Source of the DNA: Afipia sp.
GTDB lineage: Bacteria; Pseudomonadota; Alphaproteobacteria; Rhizobiales; Xanthobacteraceae
DNA: 64,000 bases
NCBI GenBank assembly: GCA_017308575.1
Contig: JAFKEQ010000003.1
Coordinates: 744,001-808,000, forward strand
Reading direction: 5' to 3'
Made by a program: the position numbers and the translations under genes. Under the pieces are notes generated by a model, which was not told where the DNA came from, ran no database searches, and was given only the letters and a program-made list of their open reading frames with translations. The stretch's first letter is position 1. Each line of letters starts with the position of its first letter. Positions 54,121 to 63,509 of the stretch are shown here, piece after piece.

Positions 54121-56142
54121 GTGTCCGCCAGCCGCGTTGTCTGGGGCCAGATCGTTGTCGTGTTCGCGATCGTGCTGCTCGCGGTCTGGATCGCGACGCA
54201 GTGGGTCGCATGGCGGCTCGGCTTTCAGCCGCAGCTCGGTGCGCCCTGGTTTTCCGTGGCCGCCTTGCCAATCTATCCACCGCCCGCATTCTTTGCTTGG
54301 TGGTTCTTCTACGATGCCTATGCGCCGCACATTTTTCTGGAGGGCGCTGGCATTGCCGCCTCGGGCGGACTGGTCGCGATTGCCGTCGCCATCCTCATGT
54401 CGATCTATCGGGCGCGCGAGGCGAAGGACGTGCGCACCTTCGGCTCCGCCCGCTGGGCCGAGCCGCATGAGATCAAATCCGCGGGGCTCCTCGGCGACGA
54501 TGGCATTGTTCTCGGCCGCCTCGACCGGACCTATCTGCGACATGATGGCGCCGAGCATGTCCTGTGCTTCGCCCCGACACGGTCCGGCAAGGGCGTCGGC
54601 TTGGTCGTGCCAACGCTGCTCACCTGGCCCGGCGCGTCGATCGTTCATGACATTAAGGGAGAGAACTGGGAGCTGACCGCGGGGTTTCGCGCGCGCTTCG
54701 GCCGCGTGTTGTTGTTCGATCCCACCAACGCGAGCTCGGCCGCCTACAACCCGCTGCTCGAGGTGCGCAAAGGTGAGTGGGAGGTGCGCGATGTTCAGAA
54801 CGTCGCCGACGTGCTGGTCGATCCCGAAGGCTCGCTGGAGAAGCGCAATCATTGGGAGAAGACATCCCATTCGCTTCTGGTCGGCGCGATCCTCCATGTC
54901 CTCTATGCGGAGACCGATAAGACGCTCGCCGGGGTGGCAGCGTTCCTGTCCGATCCGCGCCGGCCGATCGAGTCGACATTGTCCGCAATGATGACGACGC
55001 CGCATCTCGGCGAGAAGGGACCACATCCCGTCGTCGCCAGCGCGGCGCGCGAGCTGCTCAACAAGTCCGATAACGAAAGGTCGGGCGTTTTGAGCACCGC
55101 CATGTCGTTTCTCGGCCTCTATCGCGATCCTGTCGTGGCCGCCGTCACGGCGCGCTGTGACTGGCGCATCGCCGACCTCGTGTCGGGCGAGAAGCCCACG
55201 ACGCTGTATCTCGTGGTGCCACCCTCCGACATTAGCCGGACGAAACCGCTCGTGCGTCTCGTGCTCAATCAGATCGGCCGACGCCTGACCGAGGACCTCC
55301 ATGCAAAAGGCCGCCGCCATCGCCTGCTGCTGATGCTCGACGAGTTTCCAGCGCTCGGTCGGCTCGACTTCTTTGAGAGCGCGTTGGCCTTCATGGCCGG
55401 TTATCAGATCAAGGCGTTTCTCATTTCGCAATCTTTGAACCAGATTGAAAAGGCCTACGGTCAGAACAACTCCATCCTCGACAATTGCCACGTTAGAGTC
55501 AGTTTCGCGACCAATGACGAGAGGACGGCGAAAAGAGTCAGCGACGCGCTCGGCACCGCGACCGAGATGCGCGCCATGCAGAACTATGCCGGCCATCGTC
55601 TCGCGCCCTGGCTCGGCCATCTGATGATTTCGCGCTCGGAGACGGCGCGGCCGCTACTCACCGCCGGCGAGGTGATGCAGCTCCCGCCTGACGATGAGAT
55701 CGTCATGGTCGCCGGCGTTCCGCCAGTGCGTGCCAAGAAGGCGCGCTATTACGAGGATGCCCGCCTGAAAGAGCGGTTGTTGCCCGTGCCACAAAACCCG
55801 AAGGCCGGTCTCGCGCCGAAGCCTGACGACTGGTCGGTCTTGAAGCCCATTGCTGCGCCGACCCCGGCCGGCAAGGGCGCGGCCGGATCGCAAGCCGCGC
55901 GAGCGGCAAATGATGCAGGCAAGCCCGATGACGATCCCGCCAATGCGGGCCTGCGCCGCGAGCCCGGCCTTGAACCGCACAAGGACATCGCGCCGGAGCC
56001 GGCGAAGACTCCCACCAACGAGTTCGATCCCGATGCCGAGGAGCCCGAGCGTGAGGTTGTCGCCAACCGTGCGCTGGCGCGCGACATGCGATTGATGGTG
56101 CGGCGGATCGCACTGGACCCCGGCGACGGCATGGAGCTGTAA
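54121..56142 (+). CDS. traG: TraG/VirD4-type conjugative coupling protein
   Basis: 673 residues from GTG 54121, 11 bases after GGGAGG (TTG 54112 is too close). Two N-terminal membrane segments (about 5-30 and 50-95) anchor it. The ATPase domain has Walker A APTRSGKGVGLVVPTLL (about 150) and Walker B HRLLLMLDEFPALGRLD (about 405). A Pro/Ala-rich tail with many acids ends the protein. It links the relaxosome to the type IV channel. Normally trb genes follow via the CopG-type gene; here they do not. Confidence 0.93.
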   Translation: MSASRVVWGQIVVVFAIVLLAVWIATQWVAWRLGFQPQLGAPWFSVAALPIYPPPAFFAWWFFYDAYAPHIFLEGAGIAASGGLVAIAVAILMSIYRAREAKDVRTFGSARWAEPHEIKSAGLLGDDGIVLGRLDRTYLRHDGAEHVLCFAPTRSGKGVGLVVPTLLTWPGASIVHDIKGENWELTAGFRARFGRVLLFDPTNASSAAYNPLLEVRKGEWEVRDVQNVADVLVDPEGSLEKRNHWEKTSHSLLVGAILHVLYAETDKTLAGVAAFLSDPRRPIESTLSAMMTTPHLGEKGPHPVVASAARELLNKSDNERSGVLSTAMSFLGLYRDPVVAAVTARCDWRIADLVSGEKPTTLYLVVPPSDISRTKPLVRLVLNQIGRRLTEDLHAKGRRHRLLLMLDEFPALGRLDFFESALAFMAGYQIKAFLISQSLNQIEKAYGQNNSILDNCHVRVSFATNDERTAKRVSDALGTATEMRAMQNYAGHRLAPWLGHLMISRSETARPLLTAGEVMQLPPDDEIVMVAGVPPVRAKKARYYEDARLKERLLPVPQNPKAGLAPKPDDWSVLKPIAAPTPAGKGAAGSQAARAANDAGKPDDDPANAGLRREPGLEPHKDIAPEPAKTPTNEFDPDAEEPEREVVANRALARDMRLMVRRIALDPGDGMEL

Positions 56143-56145
56143 GTC

Positions 56146-56586
56146 ATGTCGCAGCGCCGCGACGCATCCGTCCGGTCCGAAAAGAAAAGGCGGCTCTCGA
56201 TCTATCTTGAACCGGGCTTGTCGGATCGCTTGGCTGACCACGCCGGCCGGCGTGAGCAATCGCGCTCCACGATCGCCGAAGCGGCCATCGCCTCGTTTCT
56301 GTCGCCAGACGCCGACGAGCGACGAGAGGCCGCCTTGGCCAAGCGTCTCGATCGCATCGACCGCAACCTCCAACGGCTGGAGCGCGATATTGGCATCGCC
56401 AATGAAGCCTTCGCAATCTTCATCCGTTCGTGGCTAACCTCGACCGCCTCCTTGTCGGAGGCCGCTCAGGCCGCCGCCCACGCCAAGGGGGGAGAGCGCT
56501 ATGACAGGTTTCTGGAAGCGCTCGGCCGGCGTCTCGCCAAGGGACCGCGGCTCAGACAAGAAGTGCCGGAGGATGCTTCTCAATGA
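56146..56586 (+). CDS. CopG/ribbon-helix-helix protein between traG and the trb position
   Basis: 146 residues. Ribbon-helix-helix start: KKRRLSIYLEPGLSDRLADH, then RSTIAEAAIASFLS. A coiled region (RLDRIDRNLQRLERDIGI) and a C-terminal helix complete it. In complete elements this gene lies between traG and trbB. ATG 56583 overlaps its stop, as a coupled trbB would, but the sequence beyond does not encode TrbB. Confidence 0.85.
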   Translation: MSQRRDASVRSEKKRRLSIYLEPGLSDRLADHAGRREQSRSTIAEAAIASFLSPDADERREAALAKRLDRIDRNLQRLERDIGIANEAFAIFIRSWLTSTASLSEAAQAAAHAKGGERYDRFLEALGRRLAKGPRLRQEVPEDASQ

Positions 56587-57124
56587 GCGAACTGCTTTCC
56601 TATGCGATAGCATCTGTTACGGGTTCATGCTACGGGTGTTCGGCGGTTCGTCACCTGAATTGGTCGATTATAGCCAAGGTTCTGTCCTGAGCCGTTTGCC
56701 CGAACTCTGCACATTACATCCCCTCGTCTGCAGGGAATTTGCCGTGAAAGCCAACAATTGCGTCAGCCGGCGGCGCTCGTAAATCGGACTAGGCTGATCG
56801 TCGAATCTTGCGTTAAATTTGCTTAAAGTGGCTCACGCTCCGTGGGTAAAATATCCACCCGCTTCTTTGGATCGGCAAGAAGCCAGGGCAGACATATTCG
56901 ACTACATCGAGCGGTTCTACAACACCGTGCGCAGGCACTCGACGATCGGCTACGTGCCCAGTTGAGTTCGAAAGGAAGGTGGAAATAGCTTAACTGCCTG
57001 TCCACGAAACCGGCAGCAGGTCAAACCGGTTACCCAGGGCTCCAAAGGGTCAAGTTTTATCTCACCAGTTCAATATTCGTCACGCTATCGTTAATTACCG
57101 CGATGTACGCGAAGGAAAATTATC
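56587..57124. other. Breakpoint region replacing the trb cluster
   Basis: After the CopG-type stop there is no conjugation gene. From about 56590 to 56870 I see nothing coding. An IS3-type tail follows (56873-56993), then CGAAACCGGCAGCAGGTCA, which resembles an insertion-sequence end. About 100 bases of promoter region precede the next gene. Confidence 0.6.
56873..56993 (+). pseudogene. C-terminal remnant of an IS3-family transposase
   Basis: RQEARADIFDYIERFYNTVR, then RHSTIGYVP, is the end of an IS3 OrfB integrase domain. A frame change near 56956 leads to PVEFERKVEIA and a stop. The rest of the transposase is absent, so this is a scar of the event that removed the trb genes or a later insertion. 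Confidence 0.7.
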
Positions 57125-58051
57125 ATGATGAGGAAACTTTCGCTGCTCGCTGCGCAAATCGGATTTGCGCTTGCCATCTCTGCCCCGGCGTTCGCCGCAT
57201 CCGCCATCTCTCACTCGGCCCCGGAAAACGTTTACGGCTGGTGCGCCGGATATGCGCCAGGACGGGCGGATCGTTGCGCGCAGCAGCGTTGTCAAAAGCA
57301 GGGCGGAACCGCATGTCAGATTGTCGTTGGATGCGTCGGTCCGGGCGCCACGGCGTTTGCCGAACGGCCGGCACGGGGATTTGGCGCCGCGTGTCTCGGC
57401 GATGAACGGTCGGCAAGAATGGCTGCCTTGATCGGCTGCATATCGGCGGCCAATTCTCTGTGCTGGACAAACGTCACGTTCGCATCCAACGGCCGCGCAT
57501 CGGATAACGCCGCCAATCTCCGTTTCGATCAAGTTTGGATCGCTCAGATCGCCTTGCAGTCACTCAAATTTTTCAAGGAAGCCGCGGATGGCTCCCTCAG
57601 CGAGGCCACACGAACTGCAATAGGCGCGTTTCAATCTGAAATTGGTCGTCCCCCTACGGGCACGATCAATGACGAGTTATTGCGCAGAATGCTTGACGCG
57701 GTGGGAGGTCCGCGACAGCTTGCGGGGATCATCAAACGCGAGCAACTATCTTCCCTTGAGCAGCAACTGGTCGGGGCTAAACCCACCCGTCTGTTTTACA
57801 CGGCGCTGAATGCGTTGCCGCCAGAAAAGCCGCAGCAATATTTCAAGAGTCTAAGGGAAGAAGAATTGAGGGTGGCACTGACAACTTACATTATGTCTCG
57901 CGGCGCAGCCTGTACGACACCATCGCCTTCCGTGAGCACCGTTTCCGAGAGCATTTGGATTGTCGTCTGCAATGACGTGACTTATAACGTCGTCTTCAAT
58001 GAAGGCGGATACAGCATGATTACAGGCGGCGGACTCACGATCATTAAATAG
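57125..58051 (+). CDS. Exported protein with peptidoglycan-binding-like domain
   Basis: 308 residues with a signal peptide (about 1-25, APAFA-AS). The first part (about 30-115) is Cys-rich (YGWCAGYAPGRADRCAQQRC, CQIVVGCVGPGATAFAE) and resembles DUF4189-type secreted domains. A PG_binding_1-like repeat follows (ADGSLSEATRTAIGAFQSEIGRPPTGTIN, about 160-190). The C-terminal 80 residues are of unknown fold and contain two Cys. It probably sits at the cell wall; function unknown. It is on the plus strand next to, but opposite, the caspase cluster. Confidence 0.7.
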   Translation: MMRKLSLLAAQIGFALAISAPAFAASAISHSAPENVYGWCAGYAPGRADRCAQQRCQKQGGTACQIVVGCVGPGATAFAERPARGFGAACLGDERSARMAALIGCISAANSLCWTNVTFASNGRASDNAANLRFDQVWIAQIALQSLKFFKEAADGSLSEATRTAIGAFQSEIGRPPTGTINDELLRRMLDAVGGPRQLAGIIKREQLSSLEQQLVGAKPTRLFYTALNALPPEKPQQYFKSLREEELRVALTTYIMSRGAACTTPSPSVSTVSESIWIVVCNDVTYNVVFNEGGYSMITGGGLTIIK

Positions 58052-58405
58052 CACAGTCGAGGTTTGCCGCACGATAGGGCCTGTGCGGTCCCGTCAAAGA
58101 GCCGACGCTGTTCATTTGGCCCGCTCCGAGGGGCACGAAATGAAGGCCGCGCTGATGTGGCCGCGCTCCGTGAGAAACCAGACTCCGGATCGGTCTGCTC
58201 TATTCCCGCTTGGACGTTCGGCGATACGGCTATGTCGGTTGTCGGTTTGCGACGTTGAGCTCTTCAGTGGCGATTGCGTCGTCAGGAGGCCGCCCAGGCG
58301 GCCCGTGCATCGCATCCGGCTCAAATCTTTCACAAGGGCAACTCGCGCTGTCATATCCCGCGACCGGACAAGTGGTCAGTCGATTCGGCTCGCGGGACGA
58401 GGGAT
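58052..58405. other. Gap with no gene seen
   Basis: 354 bases between two convergent genes. Open frames on either strand are Arg/Ser-rich without ribosome sites. I see no strong terminator. Confidence 0.5.
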
Positions 58406-59521
58406 CTATTCTGCCGATGAAATCGGCTCGGCGGCGCGCAGCGAAACCTGCCGCACCAGCGGCAGATAGGCCGGCGCGCGGCGCTCGCACAGGCGAACCA
58501 TCATGTCCACATATCTTCTGTGTGCGGCGCCATTCAAACCGCATGCCGCAAGCACGGCGCAGGGAAGGATGTGCGTGAAATAGAGACGCAGCAGGTCGCG
58601 CTTGCGCGGCTCGGGCCCAAGCGCGCGGAGAAGAACCGGCGCCAACGCATAATAGAGTTCAATCTCGGCGGCGCCGCCCGGCCTTCGGGCAAGCACGCGG
58701 TCGCGGTAGCGCCGGAGGGCGGTCAGTTCGAAGCAATCATCCGCCAGCCCCACCTCCACGCAGCAGGCAGTGGTCAAAAAGCAATTTTTCTTGCCTCGCC
58801 CGGCGGCGGGATTGCCCGAAGACAGCGACGCGAGGCCGTCCAGCTCCGCGACTTCGCGTATCGCCGCGCTGATGTGACCGGCCGGGTCGGAAATCCGTGC
58901 CTTGAGGAGTGTCGCGGTCTTGCCGTCGGAAAAGAGGGTGACTTCCAGCTCGCGGACAGCGGCCATCCGCTTGCCGTCCGATCCGAAGGCCGGACCGAGC
59001 TCGAAGGTTTGTATCGGCCCTGTCGGCGTGAACCGGGCGACGTCTAGTCCGTCAGCTCGGATGCGGATTTGCTGCTTCGCCAAATCGGAACGGAAGAATT
59101 CGCACACCAGAACGGGGCGGACACCAGCCGACTCGGTATAGGTGATATCGAGCTCGCAAACAGCGCCGGCCTCGTTTCCGCTTTTGATCGTTTTGCCGAG
59201 TCCGGAAACGAGCGCTTTGTCGCTCAGGAACACGTGGCCCTTGCTCGCCGGCGTGCCATCGTGGGCAAAGCCCGTGCATATGATCCAGTCGCCAGTTCCA
59301 CCCCAGCTCGACACGCTGGCCTCGCACGCGTGGGCGAACAGCCACCGCTGGCGGTCCTTTGACATATCGAGTGGCAGCTTCTCGGGCGCTTGCTGGGGAG
59401 CGGGGAATTTCTTGCTGCTGTCATAGTCCCCTCTGCCCTGCGTATAGCCGGGCGAAATGGCCGTCGCGGAGGATAAGAGCAGGGAGACGAGTGCCGCGAG
59501 GCGGCGGGGTTTTTGGATCAT
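58406..59521 (-). CDS. Exported protein with C-terminal CFI-box-like domain
   Basis: 371 residues with a signal peptide (about 1-28). The middle (45-230) is beta-rich with two Cys and no known fold (HACEASVSSWGGTGDWIICT). The C-terminal 110 residues match the Cys-Phe-Ile/Leu box domain: CFLTTACCVEVGLADDCFEL, then TALRRYRDRVL, and helical sequence to the end. That domain occurs at the end of varied secreted proteins and has no assigned role. Last gene of the minus-strand cluster. Confidence 0.65.
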   Translation of the reverse strand: MIQKPRRLAALVSLLLSSATAISPGYTQGRGDYDSSKKFPAPQQAPEKLPLDMSKDRQRWLFAHACEASVSSWGGTGDWIICTGFAHDGTPASKGHVFLSDKALVSGLGKTIKSGNEAGAVCELDITYTESAGVRPVLVCEFFRSDLAKQQIRIRADGLDVARFTPTGPIQTFELGPAFGSDGKRMAAVRELEVTLFSDGKTATLLKARISDPAGHISAAIREVAELDGLASLSSGNPAAGRGKKNCFLTTACCVEVGLADDCFELTALRRYRDRVLARRPGGAAEIELYYALAPVLLRALGPEPRKRDLLRLYFTHILPCAVLAACGLNGAAHRRYVDMMVRLCERRAPAYLPLVRQVSLRAAEPISSAE

Positions 59522-59637
59522 GCGACTTTACCAATTGAATTCCGATCGGCGCGGGAGCCTACAAATCGCCAGCTCACCGAGCATCGTCCGGGCTAAAGGT
59601 TTATCGTAGAAAAGGGCATTGATCTCCTGCCTTGCCT

Positions 59638-60780
59638 TCATCGAGGAAACCCGCCGGCGCTTCGCTTTCGCAAGTCATAAGTCCGCTCGGCCTTGAGATA
59701 GGCGAGCGCTTTCTTGGTATCTTCGAGCGCTATTTCGCTCAGGATCACGGTCTCTTTGTCAACGGCGATCTTGAATTGAACCGCCTTCGCATTGATGAAA
59801 AGTTTCTCGAATTCCGCAGGTTTCATCGTCCCATACCCGAGTCTTTCCAGGTATTTATTGGCGACTACGGAGTGAAAGCTCCACCGTCGCCGCGCTCCAT
59901 CCTTGTCCAAATAACCGCGCGCTCCAGTCGGGTCCACATACTTGCGCGCGTCCACGCGCTTCGCCGTTTCAAGCCCTTCCAGCATCAACGGGTCAGGCAG
60001 CGCCGCCACCTGCTCGCCGTCCCACATCATTCTCACGATGCTGCCCGGATGCTCCTTGATCACCTTGCGTCGGTTGGCTTGCAAAAACCTATCCTCGTCA
60101 GGGCGCGCGATCCGCGTGATGTCCTGCGAGTAGGCGACATCCCAGATCGTCTCTTCCTTTTGCGGGTCATAGCGCAGCGACAGCGCCGCCGAGCCCGTAA
60201 CCGTCCACGGCCCGGCCTTCGTCTCATCCAGCTTGCGCAGATATTTGGAAGCCCGGAGCGCATAGGCAATGCCGCTTCCGTCGCGCTCGATCTCCCAACT
60301 GCCAATGGACTTGAGTTCGGCTCCCTGCGGACGCTTCGCTTCGAGCTCTTGACGCGGTTTCTGGTAAGCCTGTTTGGTCTCGGGCGACGCTTGAGTAGCA
60401 AAGAACTGAAACAAAGGGTTCTTCTCAACGTCACCGGCGCGAGAAGCGGCGGCGACGCGGTCTTTGAACACCACGATGCGGGGCACGTCGGTGACCTGAT
60501 ACGTCTGGGCCAGCGTCCGCTCCGCGTCGATGTTGACCGTATAGAATTTGACCCTGCCAGCAAACGCGGCAAACGCCATTTGCGGCGCCTCGATGGTCAT
60601 CCTGTTGCACGGCGCGCAGGCGTCACTGCGGAACATGACCACGACCGGCTGATTTGCGGACTCAGCGATGACCTTCTGCTCGAAATCGCCTCCCGCTACA
60701 TCGTACATGGCGAGACCCTGGGCGAGGGCTCCCAGCAGACCCGAGACGTAGAACAGAGCTACAAGGAACGATCGATTCAT
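59638..60780 (-). CDS. Exported thioredoxin-fold protein with long C-terminal extension
   Basis: 380 residues. Signal peptide about 1-24. The thioredoxin fold (30-125) holds the redox motif Cys55-Ala-Pro-Cys58 (FRSDACAPCNRM) and the cis-Pro in VTDVPRIVVF. About 250 further residues of unknown fold follow. It probably acts on disulfides in the periplasm. The Cys-rich exported neighbours in the cluster are possible partners, which is inference. Confidence 0.75.
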   Translation of the reverse strand: MNRSFLVALFYVSGLLGALAQGLAMYDVAGGDFEQKVIAESANQPVVVMFRSDACAPCNRMTIEAPQMAFAAFAGRVKFYTVNIDAERTLAQTYQVTDVPRIVVFKDRVAAASRAGDVEKNPLFQFFATQASPETKQAYQKPRQELEAKRPQGAELKSIGSWEIERDGSGIAYALRASKYLRKLDETKAGPWTVTGSAALSLRYDPQKEETIWDVAYSQDITRIARPDEDRFLQANRRKVIKEHPGSIVRMMWDGEQVAALPDPLMLEGLETAKRVDARKYVDPTGARGYLDKDGARRRWSFHSVVANKYLERLGYGTMKPAEFEKLFINAKAVQFKIAVDKETVILSEIALEDTKKALAYLKAERTYDLRKRSAGGFPR

Positions 60781-60935
60781 GATCGGAACACCTCGTCAGC
60801 TACGTAGCCCATAGTATGCTTCGCAAGCATGAAAGTGCAAGGCATTGGCCACGTGGCATTCATCGAAGGCATATCGCTTCTCCGCAGTTCGCGAGCAGTC
60901 AGGCCAGCGCGCCCGGTGGATGCATGGCGCTCTGT

Positions 60936-61622
60936 TCAGGATGTCTTGAGAGCGAGGTTCTGAGAGCGAAACCTCAAGTGAACCTTGGCATCCTTGTCGG
61001 GCGTGCCAAAGCATTCGCTGATGACCGCGAACGGCCACTGCAGGAGACCGCCCGATGCCGATGCGGCGCGACCGGTTCTGATTAGTTCCGCGTCTTCTTC
61101 AACCAGCCAAAGCTCCCCTTTGGCGTCGGCGGGAAGGGGCGGATTTGCATTCGGCAGCATCTTGGCGAGATGGCTGCCGCCGGATTCGATCGCCCCGCCC
61201 GGGAAGGTCGTGCTGCGCTTGCTGACGACTTTCGCGCCGTTGGGCAATTCAGCCCCTTTGGCAATCCAGTATCGAAGGCTCATCGGTGCCCGCGATATTC
61301 TGCTGTTGCCGGATCTGCCTGCGAGCGTATCGAAATCTGACTTTCTGATCCTCTCCCAGCAGGACTTCTCAATCCACTTTTCGCCCACCGACCATCGCCC
61401 ATCAATCGATCCGGCTGCTTCGCCGGGGCCGGCTTTGCTCCCGACCCTGAAAGTTCCGTTGTCGCTGATGACCAGCGTTATCGTCTCACCGGCGGCCAGA
61501 GCAGGACGGCCCACCGACGTCCAGGTGGCGGCGGGATTGGGCTTCTCAAGCTTGTCCGGCATATCGCAGCCAGACAGGCCGATGGCGGTGACAACCACAG
61601 CCAGAGCAAGGATTTTTGTCAT
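60936..61622 (-). CDS. Putative lipoprotein of unknown function
   Basis: 228 residues with a lipobox (IGLSGC, lipidated Cys19). The mature part contains short beta-rich sequence (TITLVISDNGTFRVGS) and one further Cys pair; no known domain. Placed between the thioredoxin-fold and caspase genes on the same strand. Confidence 0.7.
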   Translation of the reverse strand: MTKILALAVVVTAIGLSGCDMPDKLEKPNPAATWTSVGRPALAAGETITLVISDNGTFRVGSKAGPGEAAGSIDGRWSVGEKWIEKSCWERIRKSDFDTLAGRSGNSRISRAPMSLRYWIAKGAELPNGAKVVSKRSTTFPGGAIESGGSHLAKMLPNANPPLPADAKGELWLVEEDAELIRTGRAASASGGLLQWPFAVISECFGTPDKDAKVHLRFRSQNLALKTS

Positions 61623-61730
61623 CGCGCGGTCTCCAATGGGTTCGTTGCCGATGACTTAGCCGCAGCGGACGCGCTCCGCCATTGGCGTGGATTACCGGGC
61701 ATTGGCGCACCCTTGGTTCGAGGGATCTGG

Positions 61731-63482
61731 TCAGGCTTCGACATTGAGATCCCTGGCGACCCGGAAACCAATCCAACTTGCCGCAAAGCTTACCGGGCGG
61801 CTCGACCGGGCGGCGCTGCGCACGTCGGACGCACTGCTGGTCCAGTTGCCGCCCCGCACAACCTTGACAGGCGCGCCCTCCACGTCTGAGTTCACCCAAG
61901 GCGAGCCGTCGGCCGGCGCCCCTGCATAGGTGTCGTGCCAGTCGTCTTCGACCCATTCGCCGACATTGCCGTGCATGTTGTAGAACCCCCAGGCGTTGGC
62001 ATCGAAATGTCCCGCGGGGCAGGTGCCGCGACGAGCTTGATAGCGCCACGCGGTTGGATGGCGGCGGCGAAGTTCGGGATTGTCGTCGAAGTTGGCGCGC
62101 GCTCTGGTGATAACCTGTCCCCAGGCGTAGCGATGGGCCGAGCCGGCACGCGCAGCATATTCCCATTCTGCTTCAGACGGCAGGCGGTAGGGCCGCCTCG
62201 TACTTGCGGAGAGCCAAGTGACGTAAGCGGTCGCATCCGCCCAGCTCACGCCCACAACAGGGTGATCGTCGTTCTGAGCAAAGCCGGGCCGGCGCCAATT
62301 TCGCCGGTTCTTTCGCGTAACGATGAGATCGCCGATGGCAAGAAACTGACCGGAAAGGGAATAGATCGGCTGGGCGGTTGCGTGCCCTGTCGCTTCGACG
62401 AAACTCCTGTACTCACCGACCGTTACGCAGCAACGCCCAATTGCAAACGGGTGTGCGATCGTGACGAGATGAGCAGGTCCTTCGCATTCAGCCGATGCTC
62501 CGTCTTCATCCTCGCCCATTTTGAATGTGCCGGCTGGCACGACGATCATCTCCGGGCCGAATTCGCTGTCCTTGAAGGACTCGTAGACGCCGTTGCCGGT
62601 CAGGAAAGCGCGCCTGCCGCTGACCGCGGCACTGCCATCGCCGACATCGAAGCTGACATATTGGCGAGCGGATGACTCGCGCTGACTGCTGGCCACGGGC
62701 GTCTCTTTCGCTTCGGTTTGCGCGTTGGCCGAAATGGGCCGCAGCACAATCCTAGGCGGAGCTCCCTGCATGAACATTGCCGGGCTTTGTCTGCCATTGG
62801 TCAGGCTCTCGACCTCCGCGTTGACCTCACCGAAAATATCGAGGATCCACCGGCCGGGCAGCGTCAGCTTGCCCGCGAGGGTAGCGGCATAGGGACTGTT
62901 CGTGCCGTCGCCGTCGAATGCGACGGCGCCTGCGGACGTCGAGAAGGCAACCAGCGTGCGACGCGGCACGTTATGAATGCCGGCCAGGCCTTGTGTGACA
63001 TCACGCGTCGAACTGTAGGCCTCGGGAATTGGATTGTCGCGACAGGCGTCGAGCACGACGATGTTGGCCGCAGTGTTCTTGCGCGCCAACTCGTCGACCA
63101 CCGCATCGACCTTCACCGCACCGCTTTTCAAATAGCGCGTGGCCGGGACCTCTGCGTCGATCGGCAACAGATAGTTGCTGCCCTGGTACTGGACGCCATG
63201 GCCGGCGTAATAAAAGAACGACGCCTCGGGCAGTTCCGCCTGCTCGATGCGCTCGCCGAAGCGCACGATCGCAGTCTCGAGCTGTGCCTTGGTGGCGTCG
63301 ATCACGACCTCCACGTCGAAGTCCAGGAGACGCATGGTGCGCTCAATCAGGCGCACGTCATTGATGGGATTGGCGAGCCTGCAGCCGGGATAGGTCGCAT
63401 TGCCGACCAGAAGCGCGATCTTCTGTCCACGCGGCGGAAGCGAAGTTTGCTGCGGGCCGGAGCGTGAGGCAGAACCAGACAT
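61731..63482 (-). CDS. Caspase-like (C14) protease fused to a SUMF1/FGE-type domain
   Basis: 583 residues from ATG 63482, no signal peptide. Residues 18-250 form a caspase-hemoglobinase fold with the catalytic dyad His95 (FFYYAGHGVQYQG) and Cys147 (IVVLDACRDNP). Residues 315-580 are a formylglycine-generating-enzyme-like domain (MIVVPAGTFKMGED, RLPSEAEWEYAARAG, MHGNVGEWVEDDWHD, VVRGGNW). The usual catalytic Cys before the last Arg block is missing (SASDVRSAAR), so that half probably binds a ligand rather than modifies proteins. Caspase-SUMF1 fusions occur in bacteria, some in stress or defence settings. Confidence 0.88.
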   Translation of the reverse strand: MSGSASRSGPQQTSLPPRGQKIALLVGNATYPGCRLANPINDVRLIERTMRLLDFDVEVVIDATKAQLETAIVRFGERIEQAELPEASFFYYAGHGVQYQGSNYLLPIDAEVPATRYLKSGAVKVDAVVDELARKNTAANIVVLDACRDNPIPEAYSSTRDVTQGLAGIHNVPRRTLVAFSTSAGAVAFDGDGTNSPYAATLAGKLTLPGRWILDIFGEVNAEVESLTNGRQSPAMFMQGAPPRIVLRPISANAQTEAKETPVASSQRESSARQYVSFDVGDGSAAVSGRRAFLTGNGVYESFKDSEFGPEMIVVPAGTFKMGEDEDGASAECEGPAHLVTIAHPFAIGRCCVTVGEYRSFVEATGHATAQPIYSLSGQFLAIGDLIVTRKNRRNWRRPGFAQNDDHPVVGVSWADATAYVTWLSASTRRPYRLPSEAEWEYAARAGSAHRYAWGQVITRARANFDDNPELRRRHPTAWRYQARRGTCPAGHFDANAWGFYNMHGNVGEWVEDDWHDTYAGAPADGSPWVNSDVEGAPVKVVRGGNWTSSASDVRSAARSSRPVSFAASWIGFRVARDLNVEA

Positions 63483-63509
63483 GCTATCCCCCCATGCGCG
63501 CCAGCGCCA

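Noticed and set aside
54043..55620. 525-residue minus-strand frame opposite traG
   Set aside because: Arg/His/Gly-rich shadow of the traG coding sequence.
59632..60807. 391-residue plus-strand frame opposite the thioredoxin-fold gene
   Set aside because: The minus strand has a signal peptide, CxxC motif and fold; the plus frame has none.
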